Shown: in pieces, positions 49,021 to 57,300 of the stretch
Layout of the letters: every line of letters begins with the position of its first letter
How positions within the stretch are numbered: the first letter of the stretch is position 1
The notes under the pieces: generated by a model
Databases searched by the model: none
Seen by the model: only the letters and a program-made list of their open reading frames with translations
What the model was told of the DNA's origin: nothing
Made by a program: the position numbers and the translations under genes
NCBI RefSeq assembly: GCF_003703975.1
Contig: NZ_QTJY01000005.1
Coordinates: 62,001 to 126,000, forward strand
Length of the DNA stretch: 64,000 bases
Direction: 5' to 3'
Source of the DNA: Larkinella soli
Lineage (GTDB): Bacteria > Bacteroidota > Bacteroidia > Cytophagales > Spirosomataceae

Positions 49021-49710
49021 TCAGTTGGCCGGGCGTTCTCCCCGCCGGAGGGCGTTGACGAGGTTATGCGCCCGGCGGGTCGGCTCGGGAATCCGGTAGC
49101 CGCCGTCGCACTGAAGCGTCAGTTGGAGGGCCGTGGGCAGGTCGATCCGGTGGCCGGGGGAGACATAAACCGGGTTCGTGCGGTTTTTGGTCCGCAGGGC
49201 CGCGCCGATCACCTCGCCGTAATGCGTCATCGGCGACCAGTTGCCCCGCTCCGGGGCGGGTTCCTCGTATTTGCCGACCAGCACCGACTTGGCGCAGCCG
49301 AAGGTCGGGCGGTCCAGAAACAGCCCCCCGTGCGAAGCGATCCCGATCCGGCGCGGGTGGGCGATGCCCTGCCCGTCGAACATCACCACGTCGGGTTCGG
49401 TCGTCAGCTTTTGCCAGGCCTCCAGCAGCGACGGAATCTCGCGGAACGACAGCAGCCCCGGAATGTAAGGGAACGTGGCCCGGCTGATGACTCCTACCTC
49501 CTCGATCACCTCCAGCGTGGCAAGCCGCAGAACGATGATCCCGGCATACACCGTCTCCTCGAATTTATTGAAGGAAATATCGCAGCCGGCGATGGTTTCG
49601 AACGGCCGGTCGGGCGGCTCGATGCGAATCCGGCTGCGGAGTTGTTTCTGTAGCTCGACGGCCCCTTCGGGCGTCACGTTCCATTCGTGGAGGTTCTGAT
49701 AGTCGGCCAT
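49021..49710 (-). CDS. nfi: Endonuclease V
   Basis: A 229-aa protein with all family marks: IAGCDISFNKFEETVYAGIIVL (catalytic Asp), YIPGLLSFREIPSLLEAW and VVMFDGQGIAHPRRIGIASHGG (second Asp), then FGCAKSVLVGKY. It nicks DNA near deaminated bases (deoxyinosine) and can act on inosine RNA. Cytoplasmic. Its stop is 2 nt from that of the convergent esterase gene. Confidence 0.92.
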   Translation of the reverse strand: MADYQNLHEWNVTPEGAVELQKQLRSRIRIEPPDRPFETIAGCDISFNKFEETVYAGIIVLRLATLEVIEEVGVISRATFPYIPGLLSFREIPSLLEAWQKLTTEPDVVMFDGQGIAHPRRIGIASHGGLFLDRPTFGCAKSVLVGKYEEPAPERGNWSPMTHYGEVIGAALRTKNRTNPVYVSPGHRIDLPTALQLTLQCDGGYRIPEPTRRAHNLVNALRRGERPAN

Positions 49711-49847
49711 GCGGTTCTGCGCTGATGCGTATACCTAACGACCGGAACGGCGGGATGGTTGATTAATCGACGGAAATGTTCTACTTTGACCTCCTGTCCG
49801 AAACGTCAGGAAACAAACCGTTGACCCTTCTCCTTCTTCCAGAAATT

Positions 49848-50564
49848 ATGAAAAAGCTCGCAATCCTTCTGCTGTTTCTCTCCGGAGCGTTCGGCCAGAC
49901 CGTCCGCGCCCAGAACAACCCCACGGCCGACGAGGTCATGAACAACTACCTGACGGCCATCGGCGGGAAAGACTTTCTTTCCAAAATCGAGAACCTGACG
50001 ATCCAGATGTCAACCGAGATGCAGGGCAACCCGATGCTCGTCACCCGGAAGCAGAAAGCGCCCAATAAATTCACGCAGGTCATGAACGCCGGCGGCATGG
50101 AGGTCTTCAAAATGGTCAGCGACGGCTCGAAGATTTCGATGATCAGCCCGCGGGGCAACCAGACCATGGAAGGCAAGGACGCCCAGCAGGCGATCATGAT
50201 GGGCACGCTGTTTCCGGAACTTCACATGGCCGCTCTGGGCGTTAAAAACACCCTCGACGGGGTCGAGAAAATCGACGGCAAGGATGCCTACAAGATCACC
50301 CACACGGCCGCCGACGGCAGCTACGCCTGGACGGACTTCTACGACACCGGCACGGGCCTGAAGGTGCAGACCGTGGCGATGCAGAAAACACCCCGCGGGG
50401 AGATGCAGCAGACCATCCGCTACGGCGACTACAAAGATTTCAAGGGACTCAAATACCCGACTACGATCAGCCAGGGCAACGGCCAGTTCCAGATGCAGCT
50501 GACCGTCGACAAGGTCCGGGTCAACGAGGGCGTCAAAGACTCCGACTTCGTCGTCAGCCAGTAA
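49848..50564 (+). CDS. LolA-like outer-membrane lipoprotein sorting-type protein
   Basis: A 238-aa exported protein; the start at 49848 gives signal MKKLAILLLFLSGAFGQTVRAQ. The mature part begins TADEVMNNYLTAIGGKDFLSKIENLTIQM, a common opening in Bacteroidota periplasmic proteins with a half-barrel LolA/LolB fold. YGDYKDFKGLKYPTTISQ and KDSDFVVSQ end the domain. It may carry a lipid or hydrophobic ligand. Monocistronic. Confidence 0.8.
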   Translation: MKKLAILLLFLSGAFGQTVRAQNNPTADEVMNNYLTAIGGKDFLSKIENLTIQMSTEMQGNPMLVTRKQKAPNKFTQVMNAGGMEVFKMVSDGSKISMISPRGNQTMEGKDAQQAIMMGTLFPELHMAALGVKNTLDGVEKIDGKDAYKITHTAADGSYAWTDFYDTGTGLKVQTVAMQKTPRGEMQQTIRYGDYKDFKGLKYPTTISQGNGQFQMQLTVDKVRVNEGVKDSDFVVSQ

Positions 50565-50647
50565 TAGCCTATCGACGGGAGGAGTGAACGGACATCCGAA
50601 TCTTTCTTTCATTCCTCCCGTTTACAGTTGAGAAAACTGATTTTCCT

Positions 50648-50863
50648 ATGAATGCGATTGAAATTCATGACCAGTCGGATCGGTACATCATCAGTCTCGA
50701 TAAAAGTGTCATCGAAAAAGAGCAACTGATCGAGGTACTCGAAAGGCTTCAGTTGGAGCGGCTCGCCAAAAAAGTCGACATCGATGATTCCATCCTTGCT
50801 CTTGCGGAGGAAATCAATGCCGGCTGGTGGCAGCAGAATAAACATCGCTTCATCAGGGAATAA
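50648..50863 (+). CDS. Putative antitoxin of a PIN-domain pair
   Basis: A 71-aa acidic protein: MNAIEIHDQSDRYIISLDKS, then a helical coiled segment IEKEQLIEVLERLQLERLAKKVDI and a Trp-rich end (EINAGWWQQNKHRF). The layout (short strand, helix, tail) fits antitoxins of VapB-like modules. The stop overlaps the start of the PIN gene by 1 nt (TAATG), so they are translationally coupled. No family assigned with certainty. Confidence 0.6.
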   Translation: MNAIEIHDQSDRYIISLDKSVIEKEQLIEVLERLQLERLAKKVDIDDSILALAEEINAGWWQQNKHRFIRE

Positions 50864-51285
50864 TGTTGAAAAAAGTAATTATCGACCATAACGTCCACTT
50901 TTCGGCCATCTACACCCAAGACTCCCTCACCCGGCAGAAGCTGATGACCGCCCCTTTCCCGGTTTACACCCCGAATTATCTCATCCTCGAATTATTCAAA
51001 CACCGGCAGCGTATCGTTTCACGGTCGAAGGCATCGGAGGAAGAAATCTTAAGTTATCTCGATAAAGTTATCCAGAAGGTTCATTTCTTCAACGAGGAGC
51101 TGATGAGCATTGAGAAATTCGTTGAAGCTTATCATTTGTGCAGGGAGGTGGACGAAAACGACACCACTTACGTGGCACTCACGCTCGAAATGGACGGCCT
51201 GCTCTGGACCCGGGACGAAGAACTAAAAAACGGTCTTCGTCAGAAAGGATTCGACAACTTCTTCGACGAGTCTTCATTGCCCTAA
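50863..51285 (+). CDS. PIN-domain ribonuclease, putative toxin
   Basis: A 140-aa PIN-fold protein. The acidic site is Asp8 (VIIDHNVHFSAI), Glu43 (YLILELFKH), Asp100 (ENDTTYVALTLEMDG) and Asp118 (LLWTRDEEL). It has the length and start of VapC-like or PIN_2-type proteins and is coupled to the small gene upstream, so a type II toxin-antitoxin role is likely, with single-stranded RNA as substrate. Its stop is 1 nt from that of the convergent serine hydrolase. Confidence 0.75.
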   Translation: MLKKVIIDHNVHFSAIYTQDSLTRQKLMTAPFPVYTPNYLILELFKHRQRIVSRSKASEEEILSYLDKVIQKVHFFNEELMSIEKFVEAYHLCREVDENDTTYVALTLEMDGLLWTRDEELKNGLRQKGFDNFFDESSLP

Positions 51286-51286
51286 T

Positions 51287-52672
51287 CTACATCCGCTTCG
51301 CTTCGTGGTCTCCGCCCTGGTGGACGACCATGCGGGAGACGTTGCCGCCGGCGTCGCGGTGGAAGGTCAGCTGGGCGTCGACGACCTTCAGGAAAAAGTC
51401 GGTTTCGCTTTCCGGGAACAGTTCGAAACGGTCCTGGCCGGTCACCTGGAGGAACAGCCGCCCGGATTCCAGCGTGATGGCGATGGTCTTGTCGGGCGAC
51501 AGCCGGTAATTACCGACATACTGCCGCAGCACGGTTTCGCTCACCGAAATCACCTTGCGGTTTTTGGGTAGCTGGTACGGAAAGCCGTAGACGATGCTGA
51601 GAAGGTCGCGGGCGATGGGTTCGGTCGAGGTGAGGTCGGAGACGTCGTCGGTGTTCCCGAGCAGGATGATCGTGACGTCGTCCTGGGGGATCTGGATAAA
51701 GTAGGTGCCGAAACCGGGCAGGTTGCCGTTCTGAAAAATGAGCTTTTTATCGCCGGGCATTTTATTGACGCCCCATCCGTAGCCCCACATGCCCCCGTTC
51801 GGCGGGCTGAGGGCCGCTTCCCAGCTTTCGGGCCGGAGCCTCTGTCGGTTCTGCACCACCCTCGACCAGCGGTAGAGATCCCCTGTGGAACTGTACATCC
51901 CGCCCGCGGCATAGCCGACCGTCGAATCGACCACGGCCACCGGCACGAAGGCCGAGTCCTTCTCGAACGAATAGCCGACCGACTTCCCCGGCTGCCGGGT
52001 GTGGATGAAATCGAAACCGGTTCGGGTCAGGTTCAGCGGGCGGAGAAACCGCTCCCGGACGACGGTTTCAAACGGCTTTCCGGTCACTTTTTCGATGATC
52101 ATGCCCAGCAGATAATAGCCTGAATTGGTATAATGAACCTCGGTTCCTGGCTGGGAGGCCAGCGGTTTGTCGCGAAACCGGGACACCAGCCACTCCCGGG
52201 CGACGGGCCGGGTCAGGGCGTCGCGCTCGGCGGGGTCGGTGCTGTAGAGCAGGTTCTTGAAGTCGTACAGGCCCGACGTATGAAAAAACAACTGGTCGAG
52301 CGTGATGCGGTCGCCGTTCGGGAAATCGGGGAAAAACCGGCTCAGTTTGTCCTGCATCGTCAGCTTTTTCTCCTCCTGTAGCTGCAGGATCACGGCCCCG
52401 ACAAAAGTCTTGGTAATGGAGCCTACCTGAAACAGACTGCTGGTATCGTGCGGAACCTGCCTCGCCCGGTCGCGGAGGCCATAAGCCCGGTGAAGCAGCA
52501 CTTCGCCTTTCCGGGCCACGAGCACCGAGCCGTTGAAGCGGTTCAGCCCACTGGCCGCAGTCAGGTATTCATCCAGTTTTTCCGAAATCGGCCGGGCCGG
52601 GCCGGAAGGTTGCTGCGCCGGGGCGGAAAAGGTCAGGAGCAGGGCGGCAAAGGCCGGAAGGAAAGATCGCAT
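51287..52672 (-). CDS. Serine beta-lactamase-like hydrolase, secreted
   Basis: A 461-aa exported protein; the start at 52672 gives signal MRSFLPAFAALLLTFSAPAQ, and longer reading frames upstream are unconserved. The class C/serine-hydrolase motifs are Ser85-x-x-Lys88 (GSITK) and Tyr-x-Asn (YTNSGYYLLG). A third motif (HxG or KTG) is less clear. A C-terminal domain (about 365-461: YVGNYRLSPDKTIAITLESGRLFLQVTGQ) is the DUF3471-like beta module often attached to these enzymes. Probably a peptidase or esterase rather than a resistance enzyme. Confidence 0.87.
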   Translation of the reverse strand: MRSFLPAFAALLLTFSAPAQQPSGPARPISEKLDEYLTAASGLNRFNGSVLVARKGEVLLHRAYGLRDRARQVPHDTSSLFQVGSITKTFVGAVILQLQEEKKLTMQDKLSRFFPDFPNGDRITLDQLFFHTSGLYDFKNLLYSTDPAERDALTRPVAREWLVSRFRDKPLASQPGTEVHYTNSGYYLLGMIIEKVTGKPFETVVRERFLRPLNLTRTGFDFIHTRQPGKSVGYSFEKDSAFVPVAVVDSTVGYAAGGMYSSTGDLYRWSRVVQNRQRLRPESWEAALSPPNGGMWGYGWGVNKMPGDKKLIFQNGNLPGFGTYFIQIPQDDVTIILLGNTDDVSDLTSTEPIARDLLSIVYGFPYQLPKNRKVISVSETVLRQYVGNYRLSPDKTIAITLESGRLFLQVTGQDRFELFPESETDFFLKVVDAQLTFHRDAGGNVSRMVVHQGGDHEAKRM

Positions 52673-52761
52673 GGCGTGTCGGTTTTGCCGTGAAGGAAGG
52701 TAAAAACCGTCTGCCAGTCTGCTCAAATCCGGATTTGACAGCCCTTTTGGAGCAAAACCGC

Positions 52762-53913
52762 CTATTCGCTCTGCTCGGCGGGCTGGCGGCTGAGGTATTC
52801 GCGGGGGGAGCAGCCGGTGATCTGTTTGAACGTCCGCTGGAAAGTAGCCTGCGAGTTGAACCCGCACTCGAACGCGATCCCGGTCAGGGTCAGGTGCGAA
52901 AGGCAGGGGTCGGTCAGCCGCCGTTTGATCTCTTCGACGCGGTGCTCGTTGACGAAGGCATTGAAGCTTCTGCCGAGATGCTGGTTCAGGACGGCCGAGA
53001 CGGTTTTGGGGGCTATGCCCAGATGCCGCCCGACTTTGTCGACGGTCAGTTCGGGGTCGAGAAAAAGCCGGTCGGTGGTCATGGCCTGCCGCAGCCGGTC
53101 GGCGGTGTCGCGGGCCAGCGGGTCGGCCAGGGCGGTCGATGCGGCTTTTCGGGCGGGGATGGCGAAGGGCAGCGTCCGCGAGTGCAGGTAGCCCCGCAGC
53201 CCGAGCCAGTAGATCATGATCACGATGGGAATATAGATCGGATACCAGCCGAACGCATCCAGCAGCGGATTGCGGGAAGCCGGGATGATGTAGGGCACCA
53301 GAAACAGCAGCCAGATGCCCTGAAACACCATGAAAACCGTCAGGTACACCCGCATCCAGCGCCGGTGGGCCTGCTGGGTTTCGTCCGTTTCCTTCGAGGT
53401 TCCGGCCTGGAATCGTTTCAGCCAGCGGAGCGACAGCAGGAGGTAGGTCGTGACCGAAATCCAGCGCGGAATATCGGCATAGGTATTGTATTCGTCCATG
53501 ACGTCTCCCCAACGGGGCCCGTCCTGCCGCGGAATAAACCCGAGCAGCATGCCGATGATGAAGGTCCAGCCGATCAGGTCGGCGCCCCAGTCGATCACCA
53601 CCGGGTAGAAGTGCCGCCGTTCCCGACGGCCCAGCCGGAAATCAGGGTCGAGCAGCGAGCGGGTGTAAAAGTAGAGCAGCGGCCCCATCGGCATAACCAT
53701 GATCAGGGGCAGCAGTTCGGTCGCCAGCCGCAGGTACGGATTATTCATCGGCATGCCTACACACAGGCTCGCCATCGCCAGCAGGCCGATCAGCACGGCC
53801 AGCAGCCGGTTGGAAAGACGCCGGCCTTTTCCGTCGAACCACAATAAAGCCGCCAGGATGAAACCCTGCCCGGCCCCCAGCAGGAGAACCAGATCCAGTA
53901 CCGAAATCGTCAT
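52762..53913 (-). CDS. Membrane-anchored AraC-family regulator
   Basis: A 383-aa protein with about seven hydrophobic segments over residues 1-245 (LDLVLLLGAGQGFILAALLW at the start, WTFIIGMLLGFI, YIPIVIMIYWLGLRGYL). A cytoplasmic AraC domain follows at about 285-375 (LTVDKVGRHLGIAPKTVSAVLNQHLGRSFNAFVNEHRV, LTGIAFECGFNSQATFQRTFKQITGCSPREY). It probably senses an envelope signal directly. Target unknown. Confidence 0.88.
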   Translation of the reverse strand: MTISVLDLVLLLGAGQGFILAALLWFDGKGRRLSNRLLAVLIGLLAMASLCVGMPMNNPYLRLATELLPLIMVMPMGPLLYFYTRSLLDPDFRLGRRERRHFYPVVIDWGADLIGWTFIIGMLLGFIPRQDGPRWGDVMDEYNTYADIPRWISVTTYLLLSLRWLKRFQAGTSKETDETQQAHRRWMRVYLTVFMVFQGIWLLFLVPYIIPASRNPLLDAFGWYPIYIPIVIMIYWLGLRGYLHSRTLPFAIPARKAASTALADPLARDTADRLRQAMTTDRLFLDPELTVDKVGRHLGIAPKTVSAVLNQHLGRSFNAFVNEHRVEEIKRRLTDPCLSHLTLTGIAFECGFNSQATFQRTFKQITGCSPREYLSRQPAEQSE

Positions 53914-53972
53914 ATGGGCAAAATACGAAAAAGAAGCGTCGGCGAAGCCGTTCGGCCGGAGAACTTATCGAC

Positions 53973-54003
53973 AAAAAACCGCCCCCTGGAAATGGGGGCG
54001 GTT
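53973..54003 (-). terminator. Terminator of the small secreted protein gene
   Basis: AACCGCCCCC (53977-53986) pairs with GGGGGCGGTT (53994-54003) over a 7-nt loop. On the minus strand it is followed by T6. It lies 26 nt after the stop codon at 54030. Confidence 0.88.
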
Positions 54004-54029
54004 CGTTACGGTGGAAAAGGGCGTATCGG

Positions 54030-54440
54030 TTAGCTCCGGCGGCCGAAGCCGTTGCCGCGTCCGAAGCGTCCGGACTCCTGGAAGGCCATCCATTTCTGCC
54101 GCTGTGCCGGAGTCAGCACATCCATCATTTCCCGCTGTTTGCGGGCCAGAATGCGCCGGTAAGCCTGCGGGGACCGGCGTTGCGTGGCCGCCAGTTCGCG
54201 GGCGTCGTAGCGGTCTTCGATGCGTTTCAGGTCGCGTTCCTGCTTGCGCGACAGCTTCACGACGTCGTCGAGCCGGTCGATGCGCAGGTCTTCCCGGTAA
54301 TCGTCGTAGCGGGTGTCGGCCGGGGTTGAATACGGGGCCGGGTTGCGACGGCCGGCTTCGGGATTATACGTACGCTGGGCGAAAGCGCCGGTGGTGGTGA
54401 AGGCGGCCAGGGCCAGCAGAGTGATGATCGTCTTTTTCAT
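54030..54440 (-). CDS. Secreted Arg/Asp-rich protein, paralogue A (Spy-like helices)
   Basis: A 136-aa protein with signal MKKTIITLLALAAFTTTGAFAQ. The mature part has YDDYREDLRIDRLDDVV, KLSRKQERDLKRIEDRYDAREL, SPQAYRRILARKQREMM and DVLTPAQRQKWMAFQES, resembling the helix hairpins of Spy/CpxP chaperones with their LTxxQ motifs. The Arg/Asp density is much higher. Close to the protein at 60807-61259, including the same 5' leader bases around the start. Role unknown; periplasmic. Confidence 0.78.
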   Translation of the reverse strand: MKKTIITLLALAAFTTTGAFAQRTYNPEAGRRNPAPYSTPADTRYDDYREDLRIDRLDDVVKLSRKQERDLKRIEDRYDARELAATQRRSPQAYRRILARKQREMMDVLTPAQRQKWMAFQESGRFGRGNGFGRRS

Positions 54441-54777
54441 GGTTGGTTCGTTTTTTTTAGCGAAACTGTGGATTAGAACGGCCCGGCGCCCCCGCGTTTA
54501 AGCCCCTTTACCCTCATTCGACCCAGCGGGCGGTTTCACCGATCAGCCGTACGAATTCACCGATGAACCGCTTCCGGAACCCGTTTTTTGCATGGCCGAT
54601 TACCAACGGGGGCCGCAAGCTGTTAACTTGTTTCCGCTACTTATCAACTCCTGCTGGAAATCGTTGCCGTTCCCTCACATCTTCGTGCCACGGTGTAATA
54701 GCGTTTGCTTTCGCCAAACTGTATATTACCCCCGCATTCCTCTGAGAACCAGACAACAAAAACACTGAATCGGCCCT
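54441..54777. other. Divergent intergenic region with a 21-bp-period direct repeat
   Basis: TTCACCGATCAGCCG (54535-54549) and TTCACCGATGAACCG (54556-54570) are direct repeats 21 bp apart, two helical turns, a spacing typical of cooperative regulator sites. No promoter consensus is convincing on either strand and no ORF or RNA is seen. Confidence 0.4.
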
Positions 54778-57297
54778 ATGGAACTGACTTTGCTTGTTAT
54801 TTTGCTTGTATTTGTCATCCTGCTGAACAACAAGTTCGGTGACGTCAAACAGTTGATCCAGCAGCAGAAAGACGAAATCAGCCGCCTGCGGGCCGATTTC
54901 AGGGCTTTCCAGCTTGTCCCTCCCCCGCCGGCGCCCGGTCCCGAACCGGCCGTCTCGGAGGCACCGACCGCCGAACCGCCGACCGAATGGTACCGGCTGG
55001 ACGAACGGGGCTTCCCGCTCCGGGTCGAAGAAGAACCGCTGCCGGCCCCGACCCCGGAACCGGCCCGAATTCCGGAACCGGAACCCGAGCCCATTCTGGC
55101 CGCAACGCCGACGCCCGAGCCGGTCGAAATGCCGTTGATCCCGGTTATGCAGACCCCGCCCCCGGTGCGCCCGGTTCCGGCCGAGCCGCAGCCTTCGTTC
55201 TTCCAGCGTTTCCTGAAGGAAAACCCCGACCTGGAAAAATTCATCGGCGAAAACCTCATGAACAAGATCGGGATCGGGATTCTGGTGCTGGGCATCGGGT
55301 ATTTCGTCAAATTCGCCATTGACCAGGAGTGGATCAACGAGATCGGCCGCGTGCTGATCGGCATCCTGTCGGGCGGTCTGCTCATCGGGGTGGCCCACCG
55401 CATCCGCCGTTCGTTTGCGGCCTTCAGTTCGGTGCTGGTGGGTGGCGGTCTGGCGGTGCTGTACTTCACCATCACCATCGCTTTCCATGAATACGGTATC
55501 TTCAGCCAGAGCGCGGCCTTTGCGCTCATGGTGGTCATCACGGCCTTCTCGATCCTGCTTTCGATCTCCTATAACCGCGTCGAGCTGGCGGTGCTGTCGC
55601 TGGTGGGTGGTTTTGCCACGCCGTTCATGGTCAGCACGGGGGCCGGCGACTACCGGGTGCTGCTCACCTACATTCTGATGCTGGACCTGGGCATGCTGGT
55701 GCTGGCGTATTTCAGGAAATGGAATCTGGTGCACATCGTGGCCTACGGCTTTACGGTGCTGATCTTCGGCGGCTGGCTGGCAAGCATCGAGGGTACCCCC
55801 AATGCTCCCTATGTCGGGGCGCTGGTATATGGAACGCTGTTCTACGCGGTGTTCATGGCCATGAACATCATCCATAACCTGAAAAACAAAACGAAATTCT
55901 CGGCGCTGGAAATCAGCCTGCTGCTCAGCAACACCTTCTTTTACTTCGGGGCCGGCATGGTCATCCTGAGCCAGCTCGGGCAGGGCGCCTACCAGGGCCT
56001 GTTCACGGTAGCGCTCGGGGTACTGAACTTCGCCCTGGCGGCCGTACTGTACCGCCGGGAGGCCGTCGACCGGACGCTGATCTACCTGCTCATCGGGCTG
56101 GTCATTACTTTCGTCAGCCTGGCCGTACCGGTTCAGCTCGACGGCAACTTCATCACCATGTTCTGGGCGCTGGAGGCCGTGCTGCTGCTGTGGCTGGCGC
56201 AGAAGTCGGGCCTGCGGCTGGTGTCGTCGGCCTCGGTGGTGGTGCTGGGCCTGATGCTGATCAGCCTGTTCATGGACTGGGCCGATCTGTACAGCACGAC
56301 GTCCGTGCCGCCCCTGTCCCTGCTGCTGAACGAAGCCTTCATCACCAGCCTGCTCGCCATCGCCGGGCTGGTCGGGACGCGCCGGCTCCTGACCCGGCAG
56401 GAAACGCCCATTTCGTTCTGGCTGGGGCAGCTCGACCCCGTTGTCTACCGCCGGATTCTCGGTTTCCTGACGGGCGCGGTCATCTACCTGGCCGGCGCGC
56501 TGGAACTGGACTACCAACTCGTCAACGCCTACGGCTTCGGCCCCAACCGCACCATCCTGACGGGCTGTTATAACCTGGCCTTCGTCGTCGGCCTGATGCT
56601 GTCGGCCCGGCGCAGTCCGAGTCCGACGCAGTTCCGGAATGCCGCTGCGCTGGGCATTGTCGCCATCTTGCTTTACATTCTGAACTTCAGTCCGGAGGTG
56701 ATGCGTCTGCTGAGTGACTATTACCTGAATACCGAACCCAGCCTGATCGGCTTTCCGGTTCACTACCTGAGCCTGCTGCTCGTGGCCGGGATTCTGGTGC
56801 TGATCGTCCGGAACCGCGAGCGGCTCGGTACCCTGCCGCCCTTCGTTCGGCGGGCCTGGCCGTGGTTCCTCGGGTTTACCGTGGTGTATATCGCCAGTTC
56901 GGAGCTATTCCAGCATCTTATTTACCTGAATTTCTCCGGCACGCGGACGCCGGGCGTCGCGCTGAGTCCGGTCCGGCAGGCAGCGGCCTACGACCAGTTC
57001 GACGCCCTGCTGACCCAGACCAACAAGGTCGGCCTGCCGATCCTGTGGGGCCTGTGTGCGTTCCTGTTCATGTGGGTGGGCCTGAACCGTCGTAACCGCG
57101 ACCTGCGCATCCTCTCCCTGAGTTTGTTTGCGCTCACCCTCGCCAAGCTCTTTCTGTATGATATTCAGGGTATTTCGGAGGGCGGCAAAATTGCGGCATT
57201 CATCTCCCTCGGGGTCATTCTGCTGATCATTTCGTTCATGTACCAGAAAATCAAGAAATTGCTTCTGGCCGACACTCCGAACCAACCGCTGGCCTGA
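54778..57297 (+). CDS. DUF2339 multi-span membrane protein
   Basis: An 839-aa protein. The first residues form a short membrane segment and coiled coil (NKFGDVKQLIQQQKDEISRLRADF), then a Pro/Glu-rich linker (about 45-130), a conserved FLKENPDLEKFIGENLMNKIGIGILVLGIGYFVKFAID and some 20 further membrane helices to the C-terminus (FMYQKIKKLLLAD). This is the DUF2339 family. The DUF3999 gene follows after 3 nt, a conserved pairing. Function is unknown; a flippase or polymer-handling role has been guessed for such proteins, without evidence here. Confidence 0.9.
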   Translation: MELTLLVILLVFVILLNNKFGDVKQLIQQQKDEISRLRADFRAFQLVPPPPAPGPEPAVSEAPTAEPPTEWYRLDERGFPLRVEEEPLPAPTPEPARIPEPEPEPILAATPTPEPVEMPLIPVMQTPPPVRPVPAEPQPSFFQRFLKENPDLEKFIGENLMNKIGIGILVLGIGYFVKFAIDQEWINEIGRVLIGILSGGLLIGVAHRIRRSFAAFSSVLVGGGLAVLYFTITIAFHEYGIFSQSAAFALMVVITAFSILLSISYNRVELAVLSLVGGFATPFMVSTGAGDYRVLLTYILMLDLGMLVLAYFRKWNLVHIVAYGFTVLIFGGWLASIEGTPNAPYVGALVYGTLFYAVFMAMNIIHNLKNKTKFSALEISLLLSNTFFYFGAGMVILSQLGQGAYQGLFTVALGVLNFALAAVLYRREAVDRTLIYLLIGLVITFVSLAVPVQLDGNFITMFWALEAVLLLWLAQKSGLRLVSSASVVVLGLMLISLFMDWADLYSTTSVPPLSLLLNEAFITSLLAIAGLVGTRRLLTRQETPISFWLGQLDPVVYRRILGFLTGAVIYLAGALELDYQLVNAYGFGPNRTILTGCYNLAFVVGLMLSARRSPSPTQFRNAAALGIVAILLYILNFSPEVMRLLSDYYLNTEPSLIGFPVHYLSLLLVAGILVLIVRNRERLGTLPPFVRRAWPWFLGFTVVYIASSELFQHLIYLNFSGTRTPGVALSPVRQAAAYDQFDALLTQTNKVGLPILWGLCAFLFMWVGLNRRNRDLRILSLSLFALTLAKLFLYDIQGISEGGKIAAFISLGVILLIISFMYQKIKKLLLADTPNQPLA

Positions 57298-57300
57298 TCG

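Noticed and set aside
51287-53512. 741-aa reading of the serine hydrolase gene
   Set aside because: The first 280 codons are antisense to the AraC regulator gene; a signal peptide starts at 52672.
54637-56763. 708-codon minus-strand frame opposite DUF2339
   Set aside because: Gln/His/Asp-rich antisense of a membrane protein; no recognisable motif.
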